This document shows positions 33,457 through 48,400 of a stretch of 64,000 bases of DNA, piece after piece; within the stretch, counting starts at the first letter, position 1; each line of letters begins with the position of its first letter. Below the pieces are notes generated by a model. The model saw only the letters and a list, made by a program, of their open reading frames with translations. It did not search any database and was not told where the DNA came from. Position numbers and translations under genes: made by a program. Source of the stretch: Scolanthus callimorphus (Eukaryota > Cnidaria > Anthozoa > Actiniaria > Edwardsiidae); the NCBI GenBank assembly GCA_033964015.1, contig CM066925.1, positions 10,772,204 to 10,836,203 of the forward strand, written 5' to 3'.

Positions 33457-36400
33457 ATGTTGGATCTTACAAGATTCCAGGTGATCGGGCTTGTGTTTTC
33501 CCTTGGAACTTTCACATTGTTGGCCGATGCCCAACCCACCATTATCAAGGCACGGTGTTACGCAAACTGTTTAGAAGAGGTGAGTGTACAATTCTACAGC
33601 TTACACTTATCAACATTTTTGCATCCCTAATTCTGTTCTGGTTTGCTTGTTGAAAGTACATGCTCTTTGCCAAAGAAATTAAAGGAGTATTCCTTATGTC
33701 ATTTGCTCCGAACCTCAGAATGCTAATTCAGAACGTGTATCTTTAAAACAAGTCGATACGTTTTACTAAATTCGATCCAAAATATCACTGTTCCATATCT
33801 TAACCAGGGAAGGAATAAACCTTGTTTATTATTAGTAGTTTTTTTTGGCTCTATGAAATGATGCAAGGAGCAACGCACAGCAGTTTGTCAAGGTCATATT
33901 TCTTACCTCGACCTCTGTGATCTTTCAAGATCTTTTTGACCAGAGAGTGACCACGCCGACAATTCCACGCCGACAATTCTCAAGAAATCACATTAAAACG
34001 TTACCATTGCCTGCTGATTGTTGGAACTCCCATGCACCTGGGTGTCCTTTACATTTCTTTTTTACATTTAGGAACGTAAGGGATACAGTTTTTAAACAGT
34101 TAGCTAAGCTAGAATTCAAGTACACAGCTTTACCTAACAAACTCCCATCTCAAATATTTGAGGCTCGGCTGATCTGAAATAATAAACTCAGTTAAAATTA
34201 TTTTTAAGAGAACATCAACGACCATTAGTTGTATTGGCTGAAAATCTTTAGATTTACTAAGGACAGCATATTGAAAAGATTTGCAAAAACGTGCGCTTAG
34301 GGATTGGTGCACTTAAAAAGGGTTGCACATGGGTGGTTCCCTGGGGCAAGATACGATTCTAAAGGCGTCCCAAGCAGAAGGACTGAATTTCTTTAGGAAA
34401 TATTGAATGAGCAAGACGCACCAAATCTGATGATTAAAAGACGCTGATGAAATCTGCAGTTCAAGGAAACTTCAAACACTTTAGTATTTTCACGACATAT
34501 AACACTAGTTTTCTCAAACTTGGTTTTAGTGGTGCAATGCTCTGGATCAATCTACCATAGAGGGAAACGTTGCTAAGTCAATTCGTGTTTCACGTTAACT
34601 TGCCTCTAGAAAACGTCTTTTCTAGAAATGTCGTGACAGGAGCTTTCAAAATGGACGATTTCAGCTATAATGAATGCGCGCGCTGCATGTCGGTAGTTTT
34701 GTGTCATTTCACGAGCCAAGTGCCTTGTCGTGGTAGTGTGTTTTCTAAGGCCCTGTCCACACTAACGCGTTTTCAAAAGTGTTCGCTTTAACACTTACAC
34801 GAATTCAATGAAAACGATCAGCGTGTTAGTATGGACGGGAAATTTAGGTCCAAACAAGCGATCAGTTTTCATTTGATGTTGGCGCGTGCAAGGACAGTCT
34901 CAAATTAAGTGGTAGAGTTGACGTCATCATTTTCATTTTTATCCGGATTCGACCGTCCACACTAAAACGATATGTATACGGATTCGTCTTGATTCACTTT
35001 CGAGAGCGTTTTCAAACTTATACGGATTCGATGAAAACGATCAGAGTGCTAGTGTGGACCGAAGGCCTAAACGTATCAAAAAGAAGGATTAAACGGAAAA
35101 CGCGGTAGTGGGTATGGGCCCTAAAAAAAAAAGAAAGAGCGCCAGCGCTTATAACTGGAATCGACCATTCAAGGTCCAAGACGGGTCGATCGAGTATTGA
35201 CAAAAAAATGTGATCATAACTTTTTTTGAAAACCACATTTCAGACATATTTTTTAGGCGTTTTCTTATAGTATGTCTGTATGACTATAATTGTTTGAAGA
35301 AACCACAGGCGAGAGACTACACAGGAGTAACGTTTTAACGTTAAGACAGAATTAATACTAAAACTCAAATGTTGATGCGGAATCTAACTTTTAGAAAACA
35401 AAAAATTCACTGCGCAGGTTGAACCTTTCTGATAACACCCTTTGTTTGGGACGTTGATATTACGTGATAAGCCTATTTCCCCGGGTACAGCCTACTGCTC
35501 ACAATCTGGATTATTGGTGGGGGTAAACAAAACTTAAATAAAAGCAGACGTAAATTTAATTCCATACAATCGACGAGTAACCGTGCGTCCTTTGCTCGAA
35601 GCCCTTTGTCAACCATATCGATTTTCTCTGTTCCGAGTAACTTTGCAGTCATTTCACCTGGAGCTCTGATGACAAAAGGGTGGAATTAAAAGTTGTCCAC
35701 CGCGGACCTCAGACTTGGCAGTTGAATAAACTGAGTTATCCGCGTTAAACATGGTTGCTTTTTACTGCATTTTCAACATTTTTCCCGTGAAAGGATTGTT
35801 TGTGCTCCATGTCGGTAGCAGATAAGCTTGAGGGTGACGTACTTTACAGCGCGTACTACGTAATTGTGGTGGACACTATAGTGCTCATGGATATAAATGA
35901 CGGCACTCGTAGAATTTGCATCGATTATTGGTTTTGCACTCGATTAAATTTTCAGACTAGGAAGCTTTTTGAAATCAATAGAACACGATGACCTGTGTAT
36001 CGGTAGATACGTAAGCAATTGAACACAGAATTCTATGGTTTATAACGTGATAAACGCACGCGGGATGTTGAGAGAACACGAGGATAGCTTGACACTCCGT
36101 CACGGGAGACGGATCCAGAGAATTTGTTGAGGGATTTCCAATTTAACTCGAGCTCAACTGAATTTTTGTAGATAATGTATCATGAATTCTTGTAAATTGG
36201 CTTGGAAAATCATTTTTGGGAGACCCAATAAAGTTATTGTATTGTATTGTATTGTAATTCAACCCACACAGGCTAAACACGGAGGATACCGTAAATAAGA
36301 TACTTCATTCATCGTAACTTCCCAACAGAATTCGCTTCTTTCGTTATCGTAGAAAATTCGAATATCAGGCTTCCAAATCTTCGCAATTCATTAAAGCTTA

Positions 36401-39400
36401 TATGCGTTAGATATCCAACTTACACTTTTAACAATTAGACTATGAGTTCGAGTTTTCTATGAGGCAATAGTTGAGTTGACTATTTGACTCATAGAAAACG
36501 AGAACGAGTTATCTAATTGTTTTAGTAGAAACCCACTAGCATATTACCTTCGAGTTGTTGCTAAAACGTATTTACATTCATCGTTCTCGAAAGATTTGCG
36601 CTAGCATTTTCGCTACTCACTATCTATTACGTGATCTATTACGGAGCCAATCAGATTGCAGGATTAGTGATAGTATGCGAGTGGGTTTCTACTAATATTA
36701 TATATAAGCAGATTACTGTAAATACAACACCAATATCAAGCGGTTAACAATCTTCCTTTCGAAATTTGACATCTTGTTGTCGCTCGAGGAGTTCAAGGAT
36801 GTGCAGAGCGGGGGTGTCTAAGTGTTACTTGTCACTATTTCACGAGCAAGACGTCAGCAAATTAAAAGTAATTCACACAACAAAGGCCTTGCTTTTAGAC
36901 ACCAAAAGTGTGTCAACTAGTTTGATCTTCAAAGCTTTTGTGATGACTGAGTTTTGTTTCAGTCTGAGTTGCTTTGGTTAATATTATTTACCCATGAGAG
37001 ACAATAATCCTAAATTTCGAACCTGCAATTCGCTTGCAGTTTTAGTGCCATTCAAGATGATACAAAACTAGGTCTGCTAGGTGGTTCTATGGATTCCGAA
37101 GCACTAAAATAGAGCTTTTTCAAACGAGAAAATAAAGTTATGACAATATAGTTATTAATATCATTAATAATTTTTCGATCGTTGATAACAAATATCTCAT
37201 TTGTTTTCTACTCATCTAATGAAGCAAATACGAAGGGAAATCACAACCGCAAGGCTGCGATATACCTGACAAATCACGAACAATGTACAACTATTGTACG
37301 CTACGTTTTCTGAACTTCAAAATGATAATTGTTCTACTTCAGTCTTCATTATAACGTTTTATAAGTAGTACAAAAAGTGAGCAGTCGTATTTTTTATGCA
37401 TGCCCCTAGTTTAAAAGCAGACGAAATTTAACAACTATTTTGCTAAACGACCCCTTTAACCTTTTCCCATACCTTATCCAGAAGGTATTTACTTTGTCCT
37501 CTAATATTTCAGATGATGCGCTCCACACCGCCCGATCCTGGTTGTAGTACGGCGACTTGTCAACAGGTAACATATGATGTTTGACGATCTTTAACAGACA
37601 AAGGCAAAAAAGGAACCTCATAATCCTCGGCCGCAAAAAGTATACCAGTTTCAAGTAACGTTGCTTGTGAAACCATGTATCATGAACCGTGCTTCATAAG
37701 TCGCAATGGTAAATAGTCTTGCCTAAAACGAAGCAGTTCATGTCAAATTGTGTCGCAAAGTAGTAAACAAAGTGCCATTGGGTGATTTTAGTTTAGTTTG
37801 GATTGCTAAATTCGAAGAAAACACGAGAAATTGCGTCTTCGTTGTGATGCATGGTTAATGGTTTTACGAAGCAACGTTAATTGAAATAGGTGTCAATAGG
37901 TGTCAATAGGTGTCAATAGGTGTCAATAGGTGTCAATAGGTGTCAATAGGTGTCAATAGGTGTCAATAGGTGTCAATAGGTGTCAATAGGTGTCAATAGG
38001 TGTCAATAGGTGTCAATAGGTGTCAATAGGTGTCAATAGGTGTCAATAGGTGTCAATAGGTGTATACAAAAGGAAAAAAAAATACTATTGACACCGTAGT
38101 TAACCCAATAGTCTCCAATGGCCATCTTATTAATTTTCAACGTGATGATTTGTAGCGATTATCCACGGAACGTTACGTGAGTAAATTTTCTTCTTACTTC
38201 CAAAGTCGTTTTGCACTGCGCAAATTCAAAACGTCCTTTTCGCCCAGGGATTTTTTTTTTCTATTCCGCCAGTCAGACTTTCGGAGCCATTCAGGCTAGT
38301 ACACTGTTTCGCTTAGTCCACCTTTTTATATGCGTGATGATAGCTTCTTTGATATGTTGCGTCACTGCCGGCTATGTTTGAGGAACAAAACAAACGAAAG
38401 TTCATTTTCTCCCTCTGTTCTTTCCTCCAACATGGCGCCACGCTATTGTGAATTTAACCCCCAAAGTATGATTGTAAACCGAAAATAAAAAGTAAGTATT
38501 CACTCGATCTTCAGCTCTTCTCTTTTTCTTGTTTCAGTGCTTAAAGCCGTGTGAATCAACGTTCGTAAACACTAGTGTCTGTAATATGAATTGTGTAAGT
38601 ATTATGTTCCTCGGCCCCGAACCAGGGCTCCGGGCACTCAATAGGAAGGGCGTCAAGTGATTGGCGCTCCAGAACAATAATGAAACGCGGGCTCCAGGGC
38701 TCCAAGACCCCCTCTAGCTGGACGAGAGAGGGTGTTAAGGGACAATTTGACAATGTCGAATTCATTTCTCTAGTCGACTGTAAAATTAACTCAAAGTAAA
38801 ACTTATACTCTGGTTGTAAACATAAGCTTTCGATAGCGACTGCTATCCTGATTCATTCCTTGATAAGTTTATTTAACAATTATTCCTCGAGCCTGAATGG
38901 GCTCTGAGTCAATAGCCCATGAGGCCGAAGGCTGAAGAGACCAACGAGGGCGAGAGGAATAATTGTTTTAGTCATATCACACTTGTAGGTAATGATGCAT
39001 GATTTCTCTAAGGCGAGTTATTTATTTATAAACAAATATCCATTGTCATCGCGGGAGGCATATTCAAGTAACCGTTTGGTTCACAAATCTGTAGTATAGG
39101 CTTTTGGCAATCCAGGCGGTCTCAGAGGGGACCTCAGAGGGGGCTCTTCGTTGCTAATTTTACCCAAGACATGGGTCATGTAGTACTCGTATCGCTGTTA
39201 ATAGTTGCGGAAGCTTTTCCGTGATAATAGCTATACCTTTACACCTAAATTAGCTTTACACCTAAATTTGTAACATGACGACGCCTTTTTGTGTGCTATT
39301 TTCGGCGATTTCAAACACCTCGAAGTTTTTCAACCCACTTCTCAGTGATTCGAAATCGTGCTGAAACACGCTCTCTAGTGTTTGATATATTAAAATAAAC

Positions 39401-42400
39401 CCTAAAAATATATATTAAAATAAACCCTAAAAACCCTAAATAAACCCCAAAATCGTGACATTTATATTCTGACTTATTAATTGTCATAATGATACCAATT
39501 AGTATTATTATTTCATCACTCCAGCAGGGAAACACAGCCATCTGCTTAAAAAGTTGCCAGTTCTTAAATACGATGCTAAATTGGAAGGATCTAGAAAATG
39601 GACAAGGAAGTACTATACCTCGGCCGGGTACACCGGTAGTTGATGCTACGCGCACAACTACTGGTTTATTGGCATTGTCATGGCAACCAAGTGCTATTGC
39701 TAACACTGCAGTTGTGTATATGCTGAGACAAAGGCACGCGGGAGACAAGACAGGAGGGCCATTTTATTTGCCAAAGGTATGGCCAATAGACTTAAAGAGA
39801 TATTTTACCAAGATTTCGTGCAATTGTGCCCAAAAGTGGCAAAAAAACAAACAGATACTAAGACATTTAGAACCACCTGGCTTGACTTTGGGTTGTTTTT
39901 GAAGAATTACATGTAAGCATTTACTTTGGTTCTTCCCGCCATGAAATACTTATAGAAAGCGGAGAAATTAAATTTCAAAGTTCACCACCTGGCGAGTATT
40001 ATAATAAGAAAATTCCATATCAAGTGAAACTCTATGCCGAAATCCCTATATATTGTATATGAATTGGAAATGTACTTTCCTATGTTGCCATCAAGATTTC
40101 TTAACGGAACTAACTCGAGTTACTGAGTTGCTACTTACCGGTACATACAAACCTTTAAAACGATGCTAGAATGACGCCAGTAGACTCCGCACTTTTTAAG
40201 CCCTGGCTAAACTAGGACACATGTAGCGCGCATCATTGTAGCCGGACACATGTTTCCTTCGTGTTTCCCTGTTAAGCCGCGTGGATCACTAAAAAAAACC
40301 GTTACAATCGAGGGTCCAAAGCTTTGCGGGACATGTACACTTTCTGCGATAATCCCACGATATTTGCTATCTGCGCATGGGACCTAGGCCAGGGGAAGTC
40401 GTCTGCAAGTTAAATTTACATGCCTTAGGCTCGGCTTCGTGCACAAGCCGCATGGGTTGATGGGAAGCCAAAATCAAATAGGTCACTATGTACAGCATTA
40501 CTTAAAGTAATGGTTAATTTTTTTTTATAGTATGAAATTAGTTTGTTCCGGATAGAATCCTATGATATCTCTTTTTCGTGTAAATTGAGGACGAGATATC
40601 ATAGGATTCAAGTATATTCAAAGCGTTCAGTCGGTAGATTCCGCCGAAAATAGCACTCAAAAAAGCGATATCGTCCTCGTCGCTGCGCGACTCGTGCGAT
40701 ATCGCTTTTTTCGTGCTATTTTCTTAGCGGAATCTAGCCTCCTGAAGCTTTGAATAATTTTGATCGTCCCTGAGGGGAATAATTGCCCGGGGGAGGTACT
40801 CCCTATATTGGACTATACGGGATGCTCGGCCCGAAAGGGGTAGGGTTTTCAAGCTGGAGGTATAAGAAAGGGGTAGGGTTTTCAGGCTGGGTATAAGAAA
40901 GGGGTAGGGTTTTCAGGCTGGACTCGGTATAAAAACAGTATAAGGGAAAATTGTAATTTTGGTAATATATAGATTTAGCCACTGGCTAAAAGCGGAGCTC
41001 CCTGTTACATATTTTTCTGTGTTGATGAACCAAAAAAAAAAATAATAATAGGCATGGCCTGTGGAAGTAAGATAAAGAACCTCTTTCAGAAAAAAAATAG
41101 GGTACTAACCCTTCCCAATGGAATGGTTCTAACAAAGAACATGTGCAATATAAAGAAAAAAGGAATTATTTGTCATGAGTTTTTTTTAATTGAAATCACA
41201 ATATATGTACATTTTATTACATGAGCAGTGTATTTTTACTAAAATGTGTCATTCCAGAAAATACAGATACCAACCATGTTATGAGCAGAGAATAGGTGGC
41301 TGCAAATTTTGGTCTTTCTACTCATACCTTCTTTGTTATATTTATTGAAATTCCACTGAAAAAGAACATTTTTTTGGGGGGGGGGGAGGGATGGGTTGAG
41401 GCCTCAAAGGGGAGGGGCATCCTAGATCTAAAGCACCATAAGGGGAGGGCCATTCTCAATTGTGAGCATTTCGGGGGGGGGGGAGGGGGGTTCACCACAC
41501 TTTTACATGTACATGTTGCTTTCCATGAATTAATTGTCCATTTAAAACTACCTTTGTTATAAACAATACTTATATATTACATCTTAAATTCATGATACAT
41601 AGTTTTCTTGAAGGACTTGGAACATAACATATACCAATGTAAGGAGAGGGCTGTACCCAGAGGGGGGACTCTAAGGTTAAAATGCTAGGGATGTCAGGAA
41701 ACTCGAATTTTGACCCTAAAAAATACCTGGTTGGAAAAAATTTCCACCCTAAAAAATTGACTGCAGTCTGGAAATACCCTAAAAAATACCAACAATGTTG
41801 ACAGATTAAATGTTATTCTGGCCGTTTATTTGATATAAATCAAATGTATCCTCTCGAGTTTCAAATACACTAGATCATTCTTTCAAATATTTTGTACCTT
41901 GTGAGAACCGCCTAAAAAATACCAGTATTTTTTCTTACCATACCGTTTTTTATTTTAGAACCCCTAAAAATATCAGATTGCCGATTTCAACCCCTAAAAA
42001 ATATGACGGTCAACCCTAGCATTCAAATATAGGGAGTCCCCCGGGGGGTTGTACTTTTGAAGTCCCCTGCAGATGGGGGGTTCCCTGCGAGCAGTGGTTT
42101 CCTCCTCTCTTAGGTCGACAACAAGCGAGGGAGAGAAACCACTGTAAGGAAGCGCTTATTATCGATGATGGCATAGCGCGGGGGGAGGGGGGTTGCCTCC
42201 TCCTGGTGGGGGGTCAAAAAAGTTTTGCTACTGCCAAAGGAGGGGCTAAACAGAAAACGAAAGTGGAGTTGCACGGAACACTGACAGCCCCCCCCCCCCC
42301 CCCTCCAACCATAATAATGAACACTCCCTTAGCAAGTACATTCCGACAGCATTGTTTATCCTTCAAAATTTCAAAATAATAATAAAAGCACTGCAAATGC

Positions 42401-45400
42401 ATTAAATTGATTCTGTCTTGACAAGTATTTTAGTAATCAGTATTTTAGAAAGCCTGTCTCTTGATATGTATACAGTGCTTTCTTTGGTATGTTCCTCAGC
42501 TACACTGGCACAAGCTTGGCCTGGTGAAGTAAGGTAAAAAAAACTCCTTCAGAAAAAAAAGGCAAGCCTAAGAGAAGCCTGAAGTACAGGCAAGAATATT
42601 CAGATGCAAAGGAAAATTGCACAATTTATAGATGATAGTGCTCTCTCTCCTAAAACACATTATGTTGAAGAGTTTGTAAAATAGGAAAACATGATTTTTA
42701 TTTAAATTTATTTGGGTTTAAAGTCTATATACATTTTGTATACGATTCCAAATATGTTTGTCTGTCTGTCTTCCCCCCCCCCCCCCCAGCCCACTACATT
42801 GCCATACATAGTCTCTAATCAGCCCCCTCACTTATGTTCTGCCGCCCATGTACTACAGTCATTATGTTAATATTATTTTTGCCTTATGCCATGGATGGCT
42901 TGTCCAAGAGCGATCGTCTGGCTGCTGTCACCGAAATTGAAAGAGAATTGCGGTGGTAACCAATAAGTTTGATGAATGACTGTAACACAGATCTTCTTTT
43001 CCAGTCTAAAAAGCATATAGCAATGGATTTTATTATACATTTTAGTAATGGAACATACTGGAGTCCCATTATCTTTGTAAAAGCCATAAAAATGAATAAC
43101 ATTCAGTCTTTCAGATTGACCACTTTGAAAAGAGTATATTGAAAATAGGTTGATTTTTTATCACTCCCTCTTTCAACTGTTTGATTGCCTGGGAGGACTC
43201 TTTCATCCCAACATATGGCAATGGAAGCATTAGTTTCAGACACATTTGTACTTATGCTATGGTAAGAACTTTATTTAGTATTTTAGGAATTAGTTGCTTC
43301 CGATAGATTAAATAATATGCTTAGGAATGTTTTATGTTGATAGTGTCGGCCAGCAGGCACTAATTCAAGGATTTCTGGTGCATTAACAGTTGTTTGTGGT
43401 TCCAGAAAATATCCCCCCTCCCCCTCACTCCACGGAAGGGTGTTGAAAAGTGACACACCCCTCTGGAATTTCCAAAGGAAAATAGCTGAGTATTTGCATG
43501 AAAAAAAAAAGGTAAATTGACCCCCAACCACTCTAGAATTTCCAAGCCCTCATGCGATGAATACTTTCTGGATCGAACCACACAATTTATGTGCTTTTGC
43601 CTTACAGTCAGTACTGAGGATATTCCACTGAGTGTGATGACTGCAGGAATTAGCAAATCCTCACAAGATTTTGAAAAAAAGACTTTGAAAAAAATTACAT
43701 GAAGCTAGTCACAGATACACTGATTGTAGGTTCACTTTTTTCATTTTTATGACTGGTGAATTATCTGTGAATTATCCGAGGTTTTTATTGAACTTGAAAG
43801 GACAAATATCATGAGGGAGATTATATTTTGTTCTAAGAAAACATGCTATTTTGAATTCCGTTATTTGTTTCTTTTCCTGTAAATTTTCACTTGATGATAG
43901 TGGTTGAGTAGTTTCACTTGAGTGGTTTCCATAGTCCATGGTTTTATAAAGTATAGTTACACTTTTATTTAAAAACTTAACTTAAAAGTGATTTGGGAGC
44001 CTACAAAAATAAACTCAAAGCGCTACAACTGTAGGACGTAATCGGTATTTGGTATCCAAGATATTATACTTGAAAAAGTGAAACAAAATAATCTAATATG
44101 ATTAAAATCTCCACTTGCCTGTTATATGTGGAAAACACTGTGAAGTACTCCCTATTTATGAGCCAGAAAAATATCTTGGATAACTGCAAACTAAATCAAG
44201 CAGTCAAGAGTTAGCTTAATAGCTTGTTTCCTCAGTCCAGTTTCCTTTCCCTGCTAGCAGAGGCCTCTTTTCTCTGCATTTTACGCTGGCTAGGGAAGTC
44301 AAACCTCAGCGAAATGGATAAAATATTCAAAAATTTTAAGAGTGACAGGTTAGTAATGCACCAGTCAATTGACAGCCCCGCACCCCCCCATTCGCGCATT
44401 AGCGGGGCATTCACTTTTTGGCAAATGAAAGGCAGTGAGCGCCTCGGTTTGCGGGGACAATCTGAGAGGTGAATGCACCGTCCCCAGGGTAATAATTAAG
44501 AGTGAATGCGCTCCTTGCCCAATGAATTTAGAAGATAACACAAAGGATTTTTACTCACTGAAAAGAGTCATGTCAATGGTGCCCAGTTTACAATGCAGCC
44601 GCAGCCGATCGCAAAGCGTTATAAAACCATATTTTTCTACTTGCATGTACTTTCGCTAGTGTAGATTAAAATTTAATACGTTTAATTCAAGTAACAAAAA
44701 TCTGTATTTGTCGTGTCTTTTGTGAAGTAAAGGGGTGTTCATATGGAGGTGAAGCAGCCCGGAAAGCGGGCTGGTTTCTGTTGTGTTGTGTCCCGGGGAA
44801 GAGAGTGACTCCCCGCTCGATGTACTGTGTGGAAGCCGTGAAAGAAAGTGCATCTCCCGACCAACGGGGCAGTAATGTAGTGTGAATTCTGTACGAAAGC
44901 CCCGCTAGTACCCCGCTAATGCGCGAATGGGGGGGTACGGGGCTGTCAATTGACTGGTGCATAAATTCAAGAATTACTGTACCATTGCCTAAATCGGAAG
45001 TCTGGAAGCGTCTTGAGATTGCATTGCATAGTTTTTTGTTGACCGACGTAAAGTTCGACGTTCAATTCATTCAAGATGGCTGCTTTTGGCAAGCAAATAA
45101 ATATTGTAACGGACCGAGCTCCGGTTACAGAGCCTTTGAAAGCCCTGTAATGGCGGCCGAAGCCGCTAAACAACAACTCGCCACAAGAGCGGTTGTGCCT
45201 AAATCCTACCCCCTAGCCGTACGCCCGAACTTGTCCCGAAGTCGGAAGATTTCCGAATTTACCCGAACATCGGAAAACCAAGATGGCGGCTATTGGAAGG
45301 CAGAAACCCGGGAAAGGTACAAAACGAACAGTTAGAGATCGTTTTAGGCCGCTACTGTAAAGATAAACGATAAAGGAGAGCAATATGGAATTGTGCTGGC

Positions 45401-48400
45401 TCGTACAACACCACGAGGATATCAAATCTACTGATATTGGGGCTTTAATGTTGCTCAAACGGCTCGAAGCAAAACTCGCAAAAATAACACCCAAATACTG
45501 CATGAACTGCTGGTTGTATGAACTGTACGGCTGACGATAGTGATTTCCTACACTGTATTATCAATTTTTGTACTTCAATATTGCTGCAACCAGAAAAGAT
45601 GAGGAAAATCCTCAAGATAATTCGAGAGACAAGTTTTGTACGGCTAGAGGGTAGGATTTGTACGGCTAGGGGGTAGGATCCTACAGAAACGAACATTTGT
45701 AAGGCTAGAGGGTAGGATATGTACGTTTAGGGGGTAGGATCTTACAGAAATCAACATTTGTACGGCTAGAGGGTAGGATATGTACGGCTAGGGGGTAGGA
45801 TCCTACAGAAATCAACATTTGTACGGCTAGAGGGTAGGATATGTATGGCTAGGGGGTAGGATCCTACAGAAATCAACATTTGTACAGCTATTTGGGGTAG
45901 GATATGTACAGCTAGGGGGTAGGATCCTACAGTAATCAACATTTGTGCAGAAGAGGGTAGGATATGTACGGCTAGGGGGTAGGATTCTACAGAAATCAAC
46001 ATTTGTACGCCTAGGGGGTAGGATATGTACGGCTAGGGGGTAGGATCCTACAGAAGTCAACATTTGTATGGCTAGGGGGTAGGATATGTACCCCTAGGGG
46101 TTAGGATCCTACCGAAATCAACATTGGTACAGCTAGCAGGTAGGAAATGTATGGCTAGAGGGTAGCAGGGGTTTCTATAGAAGGCGGCTACCAGCATGAA
46201 CTGCTGTCTTCTTCACTGCTGGCAACTTCACTGAAGCTTTTAAAAACCCTGTAAACTAATTTGCTCTCAAAACGCAGGACACACCTTTTTTGCTACCGAA
46301 ATGTCAAAATTTCCCAGGGGAGCAATTTCCCTTCCTTAGAAGGCCCAGGCCTTGGGCCTTAGTATGGGACCCCCTAATGCAGCCGCCTACTTACAAAGTG
46401 TAGTCTGCTACTTCAAAATGTATTGAAATCAACATTTGAATGGCTTGTGAACAGCTAGGATATGTACAACTAGAGGGCAGGAGCTTATGTACTGTTAGTG
46501 GATAGCAGCGGCGTAGCCAGGAATTTCTGAAGGGGGGCGGATAGTGAAAACATGGGACGAAAATGCTCAAATTTTCTCCAGCAAATACAGTAAATGTATG
46601 GGAAAAATTTCTGTGAAAGGGGGGCCCCGGCTCCCCCTGCCTAGGCCCCCCTGGCTACGCCTCTGGATAGGATCCCAGGGAACCAATTTATTCGCTCAGG
46701 CTAGGATTATGTATTTACTGGTAGGGGGGAAGGATCGTGTAGAACTCATCATTTGTAGGAACCCCCAAAACACCAGATTTGTACAGCTTGGGGAAAGGAC
46801 CACTTAATTGCACTTAATTGACACAATTTTTATTTGTGTTAGTATGTTATTATTATTACGTAACAATCAAGTGTAAAATTGCAAAACTTAATAAAAATAT
46901 ATATAAACAAAAAACAAGTGCCGAAGGCGCCCACGTAGCTACATGCAGGAGGAAAGGAAACAACACAAAAGTGTATAATATGCATCAACCTGTTTTGTGG
47001 TGGACTTCCATCCATGTGTCCATCCACAGGCAACCTAAATGTCATCACACAAGAAGAGGTTTATATCTTAGGAAGGAATGAACCTCAGACACTCAGACAG
47101 CCAAACTTGGGGAAAGTTGTCTAAGTAGCAAGGGGGTGCATCTGCATAGTCATGTGGTATGACATAATCGATGGAGTCATCAAACAAGGAAAAGCTTATA
47201 TCTTATGAATCCATCCACAGGCAACCCAAATATCATCAAACGAGAAGAGGTTTACATCTTAGGAAGGAATGAACCTCAGACACTCAGACAGCCAAACTTG
47301 GGGAAAGTTGTCTAAGTGTCAAGCGGGGTGCAACTGCCTAGTCATGTGGTATGACATAATCGATGATGTGATGATGCTTTGTTTACACTTGAGAAAATTT
47401 TACTGAAGTTAATTCCTGTATTTACTTAAGAAAAAATTCCGAATGTAAACACAACATTAGAAATAATAATAACTGGAGTTGCAATATCTCCTGAAACCTA
47501 TAAGTAGGTGCAATGTTATCAGTGGTAAACCTAGAAATTTGTAGTAAACAAGAAAGTGTATATTTCATGACATCACCTAGTACAAAGAAGCTGTACAGTA
47601 GGTGAAATTCAATAATATATAGATTTAACCACTGGCTAAAAGCCTACCCTAAAGGCCTCCCTGTGTTAAAGAGCCTGTGTCAGCCGCCATTTTAACAGCA
47701 TAGCAACATACCAAGTCGGAGATAGCATCCATTTCCATCGGCTGATTTAGAGCATATAGAACAATGTTCTTAATTGAATTTGGTACATCAAATCTGAAAC
47801 TTTGTTTTTAGATGCTAATTAAGAGATTTCTACACGTAATTCGTCTTCTAATGTCGAATGAAAACAATAACAAAGGAGTGGCTGACACGGGCTCTTTAAT
47901 GAGACAAAAACACTTGCACCCGCCTTGCCACTTAGATAATTTCACCCAAGTTTGGTTGTCTGAGGTTTGATGATGTCATTGATGATATCATACCACGTGA
48001 CTATGCAGTTGCACCCCCAACCCCTTGCCGCTTATTAAATGATTTCACCCAAGTTGGTTCTCTGAGGCTCATCCCTTCCCAAGATATATACCTTTTCTTG
48101 TTTGATGACGTCATTGATGACATCATGGCATCGATGACATCATGGCACGTAACCATGCACATTGCACCCCTCACAAGTAGCCTCACAAATGTTGATTTCT
48201 GTAGGAGCCCCCTACCCGTACATATTATCCTACCCTCTAGCCATACAAATGATGATTTCTGTAGGATCCTACCCCCTAGCTGTACACATCCTACACCCTA
48301 GCCGTACAAATGTTGATTTCTGTAGGATCCTACCCCCTAGCTGTACATATCCTACACCCTAGCCGTACAAATGTTGATTTCTGTAGGATCCTACCCCCTA

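Noticed and set aside
37886..38094. CRISPR-like array
   Set aside because: The decamers are head-to-tail with no spacers, in a eukaryotic intron.
39384..39455. CCCTAAA-like repeats suggesting interstitial telomere sequence
   Set aside because: Spacing is irregular and the units are AACCCTAAA mixed with AT-rich sequence. Animal telomeres are TTAGGG, so this is probably a small local duplication.
39311..39748. 145-residue minus-strand frame
   Set aside because: It overlaps exon 4 of the FN3 gene on the opposite strand, whose phase and Cys pattern are convincing.
45766..46063. Repetitive frames of the type VGSYPLAVHILP
   Set aside because: They are translations of the 61-bp tandem unit, not a protein gene.
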